DNA from: Fluviicola sp.
Lineage (GTDB): Bacteria > Bacteroidota > Bacteroidia > Flavobacteriales_D > Crocinitomicaceae
Direction: 5' to 3'
Assembly (NCBI RefSeq): GCF_030151805.1
Contig: NZ_JASLCN010000016.1
Span: 1 to 22,885 of the forward strand
Length of the DNA: 22,885 nt
The position numbers and the translations under genes are program-made. Shown here one piece after another: positions 9,327 through 17,269 of this stretch. Numbering within the stretch: position 1 is the stretch's first letter; every line of letters begins with the position of its first letter. Below the pieces are notes generated by a model. The model searched no databases, was not told the DNA's origin, and saw only the letters and a program-made list of their open reading frames with translations.

Positions 9327-9829
9327 TCATTTGAATATTTGTGGTTAATAAATTTGATCAAATCTTCTGTTACATTTTTTTCATCATCGATATACATCAC
9401 ATTCCCCTGACCGTTTGATCCGATCATAATTCCATAGCCCTTTTTCTTGCCATACTCCTTGATATACTCATTCAACCTAGTGTAAACTTCATTCGTATAT
9501 TGTTGGGAAATGGTCTGAAATTTCTGGTCAAACTGACCTTTTTTAAATGCAAATTGCTTTTTCAAAGCGTCTACTTCAAACTGATTCTTCAATGTATTGA
9601 ATGCATTTCCCATTGAATCCAAAGATGCTTTTTCCGATGCAAATTCTTTCTCAATTTTCTTGTCGTAATCCTTTTTCAAATCAAACTCTTCAAACACCTT
9701 GAAGTTATCGATCACAACCGTTTGTTTTAAACCATCTGAATCTTCTTTGGAATCAATCACAAAATAGACTGTCAGCATAGCGCCGATAAGCACTAATGAA
9801 ACAAAGAATAATAATTTGTATCTGTTCAT
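9323..9829 (-). CDS. Membrane-anchored Skp/OmpH-like coiled-coil chaperone
   Basis: The product has 168 residues from ATG 9829. One hydrophobic segment at about 5-27 (LLFFVSLVLIGAMLTVYFVI) looks like an uncleaved membrane anchor rather than a cleaved signal peptide. Residues about 45-125 are strongly helical and charged, with Lys/Glu/Gln-rich heptads, which fits the tentacle coiled coil of the Skp/OmpH family. The C-terminus (KKGYGIMIGSNGQGNVMYID and a final helix) matches the family ending of the type GYDFILG...GNILYA. Skp is a periplasmic chaperone that holds unfolded outer-membrane and exported proteins. The preceding gene ends in TGA that shares base 9829 with this ATG; a GTG at 9832 is a possible alternative adding one residue. 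Placement directly before a lipoprotein and a 1873-residue secreted protein suggests a dedicated chaperone for the large operon products. Confidence 0.8.
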   Translation of the reverse strand: MNRYKLLFFVSLVLIGAMLTVYFVIDSKEDSDGLKQTVVIDNFKVFEEFDLKKDYDKKIEKEFASEKASLDSMGNAFNTLKNQFEVDALKKQFAFKKGQFDQKFQTISQQYTNEVYTRLNEYIKEYGKKKGYGIMIGSNGQGNVMYIDDEKNVTEDLIKFINHKYSNE

Positions 9830-12800
9830 CACTTTATAAATCTTAGGTAAAATTTCTCTCCTTTTTCATTGGTCACTTCCAACACATAGGCTCCTGCTGC
9901 CAGAGATGTCACATCCAAAGAATAACGGTTATCTCCATATTCCCTGTTAGCTGCTCCTGAAATAGTATTTGTCAAAATTTGATTACCCGTATTCAAAGCA
10001 ACAGCATTATTATTATTGTAAACGTTGTAAGTCAAACTCGTCGTGGAAGCATATTCCTCGTCGTAGAAGAAGTAAAACTTATTAAGATGTACCTTATATT
10101 TTACTCCTGTTAATTTCTTCTCCAACTTAGCGTAAACAAAATTAGGAGAACACGGCAAATTCGTAGAAAGTCCGGAGAATCCTCTGTTTACTCCCGTTAC
10201 AAAAGCCAGGATTTTAGTGACATTACTGGTTGGTGGAACAGTAGGTCCGTAATTAACCGTTGCAACCGCTGATGTTCCAAGAACTCCGTTCGGGTTATAC
10301 TTATATAGGGAACCTATTTTACTTGTTGGGTTATAAAGTAAACGATACTTGTCAGACGGAGAGAAACTTCCGATTCCGGTTGATACTCCTCCCTGGTATT
10401 TATATGCACCATAAAGTGTAAAAAATGCCCATTGCAACTTCACAAATCCGAATCCGGTAAAATTAGTAGGAGGTGTACTTCCCAAAGTTACAATATCTGA
10501 ATTATAGAACCCAATCATTCCTGCCATGCTATTACCAGGGCCCGAAGGAACATCAATTCCGAAGTCAACAAAAACATCTCCGGATGGCAAAACCAATCCG
10601 TTGGTACTTGCCGCATGCCCCAAATTAGTTAGTGTACTGGTAGTTGAGACCAACGATTGAGTCGTCGAAACTTCCAATGCATCCACTTTATTTTCCCAGG
10701 CAATTTTACTGGCAACAACCATGTTGTAATTATAAACAACCGGTGTAGGATCAACAACCAACGTACTATTGTTTTTCCAATAGAATGTTACTTTAAGTGT
10801 ATAGTTCCCTGGTAAAAGGTTTGAGAAACCATAACTCAACGGTGGAAGTCCTGCATCCAATATTTGCGGATCATTCGAGCTATTTGTTAATACTGCACTA
10901 GGGTTATGAATTGATTTGGTTGAAAGAATCAACGGTACTATTGATCCGCTAATTCTTCCGAATGAACCTAAACAACTTCCTTGTTGAACCTGATTTAATT
11001 GGTTAATCGCGAAATTCAGGTTTAGTACACGAATCGGTCTGTATTTAATTTTTGTCAGACTAGCGGCTGCCAAAACTCCCGTCTTATAGACAAAACTGGA
11101 AGGTAATGCAGAACTCGACACAATCGTTCCAGCCACATGGAACTCAAGATTCGCACCATTCTGAAACAGAGTTAATTCGGTGGAAGCGCTTACCGGATAA
11201 GTAGTCGTTCCTACAACACCATTAACAATTAATTTCGCAACTCCCGATTGTACCTGGAAACCATATAAGATATCTGATGATGAAGTCAAAGCACTTGAAG
11301 TATTCTGAAGTCCGAAAACGGCTTGCCCGGAAGGCAGATCTTCGACATTAAAAGTCAGCTTTGCTCCATTTGATCCCTCCGTCAGGTAAGATGATAATAT
11401 CGCTTTACCGTTCGCAGCTGATGTTGTAAAAATGTCATTTGCAAAACTAATATTGGTCTGTTCTTCATAATTGATCGGGTTGATTGACAGCAGATCTTCA
11501 TAAATACGAACTCCCCGTTTGTCAAAAACCACCACATGATATTGTCCAGGGTTTAACCCTTTGAAATCATAACTTGTTCCGGTTTCTCCCGTACCATAAA
11601 AAGTCGTACTATCCAATACACCTCCGAATATGGAATCCTTTAAAGCATGATACACATCTTTAAAATCAGGAATAGATGCTTCTGAAATCACGTAATGATA
11701 AGGACTCACTGCTCCGGAAGGCGGAGTTAAGTTCAGCGTCACATCCGCATAGCTGTTCGTTGCATCATAAGTTGGAGTCAATGTCCCGTTTGCACTTAAA
11801 TCTCCCGCTACAGAAATGGTAAATTGGATTCTTGGTCTTGAACTTGCCTGGGCATCTCCCGCACCAAATTGCACACGAACAGGTCCAACCGGTGGGTATG
11901 ATTGCAGTTGAAACTGCATTCCGTAATTTTCCAGATTGTTATTTTTCCAGATATTGAAAAAACTTGAGATATTAACTGTATCATTAATGAACCCTGATGG
12001 AATAGCCGCCACATCAATTTTTCCTACAGTTGTAAAAGAAGGTCTGTTGATATATGCAACTCCGTTTTCTAACCAATCACTTGTCACCAAATCGAACTCA
12101 GATGCATTGCTATAGTCCTGATTGATATGATTCACACCATATAACATAAGATCAGCCTGATCCACGGTACAAGTAGGATCAATCCATAAACGATAACGAA
12201 TCAAAGCCCTTTCGCTTCCCCAGTAACTAGTAAGGTACTGAGTCCGCGAAGCTCCAAAATTAGGAGCTGTTCCGGAAACTCCCTGATCGTATCGAACAGC
12301 ACTCGGTCCTGAACCAGCAATTAAATCCGTCGTTCTCGCATCATCCAGGTAATTTGGCCCCGGATTGAACATAAATGAAATACTCTCTCCCACCGTACCA
12401 ACAACAAATGCATGGTAAGTAGTATCTCCCAGGGCCGATCCATAACACTTTAATCCATACCAGCCACTCGCAACCCCCGTCAGGTTTTGCGAAGTACCGA
12501 TTTGAGTTCCACCCGAATTATACCATAGATAATTCATGGTTGTAGCGGACCCATTTACAACAGTCGGTGAAATAGAACCGTCCGAACTGCCCAAAGTACT
12601 TGTATGAGTAATTGTTGCCGCACTTACATATGGTCTGATATAATAGGTGATTTCCAATTGAGGACGATTAGATGCTGTCCCATTCTCTCTCGAAAAGTAC
12701 TTTGTAGTAGCATTCGTTACTTCATTGCTGCGTCGAATCACCCAACCCTCATTTAGCACACATCCATCAACTATCGCCTGAATGTGAGTCTTTATCTCAA

Positions 12801-13227
12801 ACACCCTTTTTCCTGAAATAAGATTAGAATTCAATACCGTATTCATAGGGCTGCTACTAGCCATATTCGAATTAAAATTCAGGGTTGATTCCGACCAGGA
12901 AGAATTACAAACAAGCGCCATTAATTGAGTTGAATTGGTTGCCGTAATATTCTCCGTCCCATCTGGTGTCAACTTCAAAAGAGCGCTGGATATAACTGCA
13001 TTGGCAGGAATTCCCGACAAATCAAACTTCAAATAACTTCTAAAGACGGAAGTCGCCGTCTTTGAAAGTTCCAGGTTACCGGATGTTCCATAATTTGTAC
13101 TGGCATTGGCGGCGGCAGAATTCGTATAAGCATCCTCATAAGCATATACTCTTAATGTATCCACCTGCCCTTTTATTGAAAAAGAATGCAAGAAAGCAAA
13201 AGTGAATAGAATGACTAAGTGTTTCAT
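9829..13227 (-). CDS. Secreted DNRLRE-domain (CBM96-like) protein, first gene of RHS operon
   Basis: The product has 1132 residues. A signal peptide (MKHLVILFTFAFLHSFSIKGQ) is followed by two DNRLRE-type beta-sandwich domains. The first spans about 27-196, with the diagnostic SYLKFDLSGIPANAVISSA followed by LLKL, and a closing NRPQLEITY. The second spans about 294-465 (RALIRYRLWIDP ... SSRPRIQFTI). Between them and afterwards come Ig-like and concanavalin-like stretches; residues about 600-730 and 880-1010 look like two related lectin-like modules. The last 30 residues (YSLDVTSLAAGAYVLEVTNE and onward to RFIK) match the end of a T9SS type-A sorting domain, but the usual YPNP opening is missing. 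This is the first gene of the coupled operon. It is preceded by 260 bases of AT-rich DNA holding the likely promoter and ends in a TGATG overlap with the Skp-like gene. A surface-exposed or adhesive role is likely. Confidence 0.8.
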   Translation of the reverse strand: MKHLVILFTFAFLHSFSIKGQVDTLRVYAYEDAYTNSAAANASTNYGTSGNLELSKTATSVFRSYLKFDLSGIPANAVISSALLKLTPDGTENITATNSTQLMALVCNSSWSESTLNFNSNMASSSPMNTVLNSNLISGKRVFEIKTHIQAIVDGCVLNEGWVIRRSNEVTNATTKYFSRENGTASNRPQLEITYYIRPYVSAATITHTSTLGSSDGSISPTVVNGSATTMNYLWYNSGGTQIGTSQNLTGVASGWYGLKCYGSALGDTTYHAFVVGTVGESISFMFNPGPNYLDDARTTDLIAGSGPSAVRYDQGVSGTAPNFGASRTQYLTSYWGSERALIRYRLWIDPTCTVDQADLMLYGVNHINQDYSNASEFDLVTSDWLENGVAYINRPSFTTVGKIDVAAIPSGFINDTVNISSFFNIWKNNNLENYGMQFQLQSYPPVGPVRVQFGAGDAQASSRPRIQFTISVAGDLSANGTLTPTYDATNSYADVTLNLTPPSGAVSPYHYVISEASIPDFKDVYHALKDSIFGGVLDSTTFYGTGETGTSYDFKGLNPGQYHVVVFDKRGVRIYEDLLSINPINYEEQTNISFANDIFTTSAANGKAILSSYLTEGSNGAKLTFNVEDLPSGQAVFGLQNTSSALTSSSDILYGFQVQSGVAKLIVNGVVGTTTYPVSASTELTLFQNGANLEFHVAGTIVSSSALPSSFVYKTGVLAAASLTKIKYRPIRVLNLNFAINQLNQVQQGSCLGSFGRISGSIVPLILSTKSIHNPSAVLTNSSNDPQILDAGLPPLSYGFSNLLPGNYTLKVTFYWKNNSTLVVDPTPVVYNYNMVVASKIAWENKVDALEVSTTQSLVSTTSTLTNLGHAASTNGLVLPSGDVFVDFGIDVPSGPGNSMAGMIGFYNSDIVTLGSTPPTNFTGFGFVKLQWAFFTLYGAYKYQGGVSTGIGSFSPSDKYRLLYNPTSKIGSLYKYNPNGVLGTSAVATVNYGPTVPPTSNVTKILAFVTGVNRGFSGLSTNLPCSPNFVYAKLEKKLTGVKYKVHLNKFYFFYDEEYASTTSLTYNVYNNNNAVALNTGNQILTNTISGAANREYGDNRYSLDVTSLAAGAYVLEVTNEKGEKFYLRFIK

Positions 13228-13284
13228 AATAAAATTCGGTTGATTGAATCAGTAAATATGTTCTTTATCAGAGTTAAATAAATA

Positions 13285-13312
13285 TTTATGCTCTGTTAAT
13301 GCAAAGCATAAA
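13285..13312. repeat. 8-bp inverted repeat in the leader of the RHS operon
   Basis: TTTATGCT at 13285-13292 and AGCATAAA at 13305-13312 are perfect reverse complements around a 12-base loop. An alternative pairing, CTGTT (13293-13297) with AACAG (13311-13315), overlaps it. The repeat sits between the proposed promoter and the first start codon, in what would be the 5' leader. It could be an operator or a weak hairpin; it has no T tract and little G+C, so it is not a convincing terminator. Confidence 0.35.
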
Positions 13313-13387
13313 CAGGGACTTATTGATCGAAAAACATTTTTGAATTGATTTAGGTTCAAAGCGATTTACGATTTAGAATGATCGGAA

Positions 13388-13421
13388 CAAATGTAGCAAA
13401 GTTTTTGATATTTGGATCAAA
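13388..13421 (-). promoter_or_regulatory. Candidate Bacteroidota-type promoter for the RHS operon
   Basis: Read on the minus strand, TACATTTG (13395 to 13388) fits the Bacteroidota -7 consensus TAnnTTTG exactly, and TTTG (13421 to 13418) could be the -33 element with a 22-base spacer, at the long end of the usual range. Transcription would start near 13380, leaving a leader of about 150 bases before the DNRLRE gene. In AT-rich DNA such matches arise by chance, so this is only the best candidate in the 260-base gap between 13227 and 13488. No G+C-rich terminator follows the Ppx gene, so read-through into the operon is possible. Confidence 0.35.
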
Positions 13422-13487
13422 TTTTAAAAAAACCATCTCAAAAAATCACTTACATATTGATAATCAAACATATAAAAATTCAAAAAA

Positions 13488-14366
13488 TTAAATCCGCTTC
13501 TTATGCAGATCATAAACGATTCCGTCCGACAATCCTATTTTCGGAACATACATTTCCTTGCATTTAAGTGCATTCATGCAAACACGGAAAATTTCCAAAG
13601 CAGGAACAATCACATCCGCTCTATCCGGCTTCAACTGATACAGATCCATTCGTTGGCCCACACTCAAAGGCTGCAGATCATTATACAACTTGTTCATTGC
13701 TCTCAAAGTAACCGGAGATTTCTCCTTCACTCCCAGCAATTTGTGGATTTTATTGATATTTCCTCCGGTAGCATAAACCAAATGCGGATTATCTTCCACA
13801 TGCTCTTTAATCCAGAGTTTCATTTCCTTCCAGTCTTTCTTGTCGACCTTGTCTTTCAACATCCGGACCGTTCCGATATCAAAACTTTTGGCTGCTACGC
13901 GCTTTCCATGTTCAAATACATTGATTTCCGTAGAACCACCACCGACATCAATGACCAAATAAGATTCGGAGCGCTCGATGTCCAATAAAGCAAAAGTTCC
14001 GAAAATCAAACGGGCTTCTTCATCGCCTGAAATGGTTTCGATCTGAATACCGGTACTTCGTTTGATTTGTTGAATAATCTCCGGACCGTTTTTAGCATCG
14101 CGCATCGCACTGGTTGCACAGGCACGGATTGAAGAAACATTGAAAATATCTGCAATCAAACGGAAAGCCTTCATGGTTTTAATGAAATCATCCGCTTTTT
14201 TGATACTGATTTCACCGGTATCAAAAACTTCCTCGCCCAAACGCAAAGGCAAACGCGTATAAGATATTTTCTTTACATACGGATGCCCGTTTTCCTTGGC
14301 AATCTCTCCAATCAGCAATCGAGCAGCGTTCGATCCGATATCTATAGCAGCGTATTTTTTCGGCAT
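13488..14366 (-). CDS. ppx: Short Ppx/GppA-family exopolyphosphatase
   Basis: The product has 292 residues, the short single-unit form of the Ppx/GppA family, without the C-terminal HD-like region of the roughly 500-residue E. coli enzymes. It has the ASKHA (actin/Hsp70-like) fold. Visible motifs are phosphate-1 AAIDIGSNAARLLI (residues 6-19, Asp9), SGDEEARLIFG (113-123, with the catalytic Glu of this motif), phosphate-2 VIDVGGGSTEI (138-148), the ATGGN adenosine-type loop (199-203) and GLSDGI near the C-terminus (278-283). Family members split inorganic polyphosphate or pppGpp; which one cannot be told from sequence alone. The usual partner ppk is not in the window. ATG 14366 gives the conserved N-terminus directly. 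A strong terminator between this gene and the T9SS protein gene upstream shows that it is transcribed separately. Confidence 0.9.
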   Translation of the reverse strand: MPKKYAAIDIGSNAARLLIGEIAKENGHPYVKKISYTRLPLRLGEEVFDTGEISIKKADDFIKTMKAFRLIADIFNVSSIRACATSAMRDAKNGPEIIQQIKRSTGIQIETISGDEEARLIFGTFALLDIERSESYLVIDVGGGSTEINVFEHGKRVAAKSFDIGTVRMLKDKVDKKDWKEMKLWIKEHVEDNPHLVYATGGNINKIHKLLGVKEKSPVTLRAMNKLYNDLQPLSVGQRMDLYQLKPDRADVIVPALEIFRVCMNALKCKEMYVPKIGLSDGIVYDLHKKRI

Positions 14367-14423
14367 AACTTCAATTGTTCCGAAATTAGCGAATAAAGAA
14401 TTAACTCAATCCATTCTTTGAAA

Positions 14424-14460
14424 CAAAAAATGCCGTTCGTTAGCTAACGAACGGCATTCT
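14424..14460 (-). terminator. Rho-independent terminator of the T9SS adhesin gene (26-bp perfect palindrome)
   Basis: Bases 14431-14456 form a perfect palindrome with half-site TGCCGTTCGTTAG, extended by A/T pairs on both sides. Read on the minus strand the hairpin is followed by TTTTTTGTTT. It lies about 20 bases after the stop of the 888-residue gene and before the ppx start, and so separates the two transcription units. Confidence 0.85.
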
Positions 14461-14479
14461 ATAATAAATCAATAAGCTC

Positions 14480-17146
14480 TTACTTCACAATTACTTTTTG
14501 TACCAAAGTACCCTGAGCATTGTTAAAGTGCAGGAAGTAAACTCCTTTTGCCAAGTGAGAAACCTGTAATTGTGTTTCTGAATTCATGCTCAATGAAGCA
14601 AGTGGATAAACGATTTTACCATCTTCAGAAATCATGGAGAAAGTAACATCTTTTCCAGCTTTGATCGTTACAACAGAACTAGCAGGGTTCGGATAAATTT
14701 CCAATCCGAAATCAGTTGTTTCTTTCAATCCTGCGCAATCTTCCACTACGATCGTTTGCGTTGCTGCATCCGTACATCCGTTAGCTGTTACGGTATAAGT
14801 AATCGTTTTTGAACCAACTCCCGCTGTTGCAGGGTCAAAGTTTCCTCCACTAACACCAATTCCGGAATAAGTTCCTCCTGCCGGTAAACCACCAGTTAAA
14901 CCAAATCCGGCAGCTTGTAAACAAACATCCGTAAATGCTCCAAGTGTTGCATTCGGAGCTGCGTTCAATGTAAATGTAGAGCTTGCCGTTCCGCTGCAAT
15001 TGTTTGCATCAGTGTAGGTATATGTCAATGTAACAGAACCCGGAGTCAATCCAGCCGGATTAAATGTAGATCCGGAAATTCCTGTCGATCCGGAGAAAGA
15101 TCCTCCTGCTGGTGTTGCAACCAAAGTCACAGGACTAGCGTTGTCACACACGTTACCAACAGGTGTGAAGGTTACTGTTGGATTTGCATTAAAGGTTACT
15201 GTAGCAGAACCTGTTCCTGTATTTGAACAACCACCCGCTGTTACATTGGAAACTGTAAATGTTCCGTTTGCAGTAGCGTTTACTGTATAAGGAGAAGTAG
15301 TAACTCCGTTAACGGTAGTTGGTGTTGTACCATTTGTATAAGTAATATCCCAGGGACCGGTTCCTGCTAAAGCAATAGATACAGGAATTGTTCCGGTACC
15401 GCATAATTGTCCGCCACCTGAAACAGTTGCTGTTGGTGATGCAGCAATGGATACGTTGAATACTTCTGTAGAAGCCGGGCAAGAACCGTTTGCAGCAATT
15501 GAATTTGTTACTGTATAAGTGCCCGGAGTACTTGAAGCCAGGTTAATGACACCTGTAGAAGCATTGATTACCAAACCGGCAGTTGAACTGAAAGCTCCTG
15601 CACTTGCTCCTGTACCAAATACCGGACTTGGGTTAGTAGCTGTAGTACAATAACTTGGTTGAGCATATGTAAATGTTGCATCAGGAGCTCCTGAAATCAC
15701 AACTGTTTGTGTGCTTGTGTTCGGACACGCACCTGAAGTAGTATAAGTAATAGAGTAAGAACCTGAAGTACTCAATCCAACATTGATTTCTCCTGTGGAA
15801 GTACTCACAAAATTCAATCCTGTAGGTGTTGCAGAGAACGTTCCCGCAACAGAAGTTGTAGGAGTTTGGTTCGGAGCAGCATCACAAATAGAGTTCGAAG
15901 GATATGTAAATGTTGCATTATCCAATGCATTTACTGTAACCGTTTGAGCAGCCGAAGCAGCTGAAGTACATCCTGCCGCAGTTGTAGTAACTGTATAAGA
16001 ACCTGCAGTATTTACCGTGATAGACTGTGAAGTTGCACCAGTTGACCAGGTATTTCCGCTTGCAGCAGAAGAAGTTAACGTTACTGATCCACCAGGACAG
16101 AAAGCTGTTGGCCCACCAGGTGTAACTGTTGGAGCAGCCGGAGCCGGGTTAACTGTAATTGTATGAGTGGAGACATCAAAGCAGCTTCTCCAGAACCCGG
16201 TATTTACTCCGAATTCAACATCATAAGTTCCAGCAGCCGGGTGAGTATAAGTCGTCGTTCCGGACCAGATAAGCGGGGAACCGTTGTCCATACCGTAAAC
16301 AAATGTCGAATCTGATGGAGCCGTTCCAAAAAATGTTCTGAATGCCGAGTAGTTCATCATTCTGTTTGTCAATGCACCCATCGGAGTTGCAGCATTGGTA
16401 TAAGTCACAGGAGTTCCCTGGCAAACCGTTGTTGCAGAAGGTGTAAATTGACTATTAATTGTATAGCTAACAATCGGAGCAACGATCGGTTCGAAATTAA
16501 AGGTCGGAGCAAAAGCAGTAGAAACTTTATACCACGCCGTTGTTGGCAAAAGATTTGATTTTAAAGCTCCAAAATTTTCGTCGTAAGGTTGTCCTGCATC
16601 CTGACTATTTGTCAATACACTCAACACTCCGTTGGTATTGGAAGGGCGGATAACAACTGCATAATTCCCGGTAACAGTTGCCGGAGAAGCAAAATTTACA
16701 TAATAATATCCGTCAAGAGCACTTGTAATCGTATATGTCCCGGTAGCTACTACGGTAGTCGGTAAATTGTTTGCATCAACATTGTAAATACCTGCTGTAA
16801 CGGTAACAGTAGGTGTTCCGTCCGTCGAATTATTTAATCCGTAAAATTCCACTCCACTGATCGAAATAGAACTACTGTTCAAAAATGCCTGGGCAAAGGA
16901 TTCATTCTGATTTTGATATAAATCGAACAATCCCCAATCTCCTGTCCCTAAAATCTGTTCTTTGCCATCTGGGTAGCGTAATGTATCCGAGCATAGCAAT
17001 GTTTTTGTTTGATTGTTCGAGATGACTCGGTTTTTGTCTTTAGCGTGAGGAATGAAAGTACTTCCATTTGAAAGTCTTGATTCAAGCTGTGAAAAACCAA
17101 CCGTACTCCCGCCGATTAGGCAAAGTAAGACTAATGTTTTTTTCAT
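14480..17146 (-). CDS. T9SS-secreted multidomain adhesin-like surface protein
   Basis: The product has 888 residues. A signal peptide (MKKTLVLLCLIGGSTVGFSQ) leads to a beta-rich domain at about 50-215, then a PKD-like domain at about 230-335 (ATTVCQGTPVTYTNAATP ... THPAAGTYDVEFGV) and an Ig-like repeat at about 340-410 (FCPGGSVTLTSSAASGNTWS then the TAGSYTVTT strand). Further Cys-containing repeats of 70-90 residues follow, each with a C-x(n)-P and a GTYTVT or GSYSIT strand. Residues about 810-888 are a canonical T9SS type-A sorting domain: GLEIYPNPASS, then LAKGVYFLHF and a final QKVIVK. Such proteins cross the outer membrane through T9SS and are cleaved and attached to the cell surface or released. 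The composition, rich in Thr, Ser, Gly and Ala, is typical. It has its own terminator downstream and 123 bases upstream in which I see no convincing promoter. Ligand unknown. Confidence 0.85.
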   Translation of the reverse strand: MKKTLVLLCLIGGSTVGFSQLESRLSNGSTFIPHAKDKNRVISNNQTKTLLCSDTLRYPDGKEQILGTGDWGLFDLYQNQNESFAQAFLNSSSISISGVEFYGLNNSTDGTPTVTVTAGIYNVDANNLPTTVVATGTYTITSALDGYYYVNFASPATVTGNYAVVIRPSNTNGVLSVLTNSQDAGQPYDENFGALKSNLLPTTAWYKVSTAFAPTFNFEPIVAPIVSYTINSQFTPSATTVCQGTPVTYTNAATPMGALTNRMMNYSAFRTFFGTAPSDSTFVYGMDNGSPLIWSGTTTYTHPAAGTYDVEFGVNTGFWRSCFDVSTHTITVNPAPAAPTVTPGGPTAFCPGGSVTLTSSAASGNTWSTGATSQSITVNTAGSYTVTTTAAGCTSAASAAQTVTVNALDNATFTYPSNSICDAAPNQTPTTSVAGTFSATPTGLNFVSTSTGEINVGLSTSGSYSITYTTSGACPNTSTQTVVISGAPDATFTYAQPSYCTTATNPSPVFGTGASAGAFSSTAGLVINASTGVINLASSTPGTYTVTNSIAANGSCPASTEVFNVSIAASPTATVSGGGQLCGTGTIPVSIALAGTGPWDITYTNGTTPTTVNGVTTSPYTVNATANGTFTVSNVTAGGCSNTGTGSATVTFNANPTVTFTPVGNVCDNASPVTLVATPAGGSFSGSTGISGSTFNPAGLTPGSVTLTYTYTDANNCSGTASSTFTLNAAPNATLGAFTDVCLQAAGFGLTGGLPAGGTYSGIGVSGGNFDPATAGVGSKTITYTVTANGCTDAATQTIVVEDCAGLKETTDFGLEIYPNPASSVVTIKAGKDVTFSMISEDGKIVYPLASLSMNSETQLQVSHLAKGVYFLHFNNAQGTLVQKVIVK

Positions 17147-17269
17147 AGTAAGTTATAATTAATTGAGGGACGAAAATAAGAAATCGACTCTTTACTTCTC
17201 AATTATTTAACACTTAAAACGCCTGTTTATTGGTCTTTTAACAAAATGATATATCAATAAATGATACTA

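Noticed and set aside
13285..13312. Inverted repeat as a terminator for ppx
   Set aside because: The stem is A/T-rich with a 12-base loop and no T tract, and it lies about 180 bases past the ppx stop.
17147..17269. Promoter for the 888-residue T9SS gene
   Set aside because: The best -7 match (TATTTTCG, 17178 to 17171) has a mismatch and no TTTG at the right spacing, so I could not support a call.
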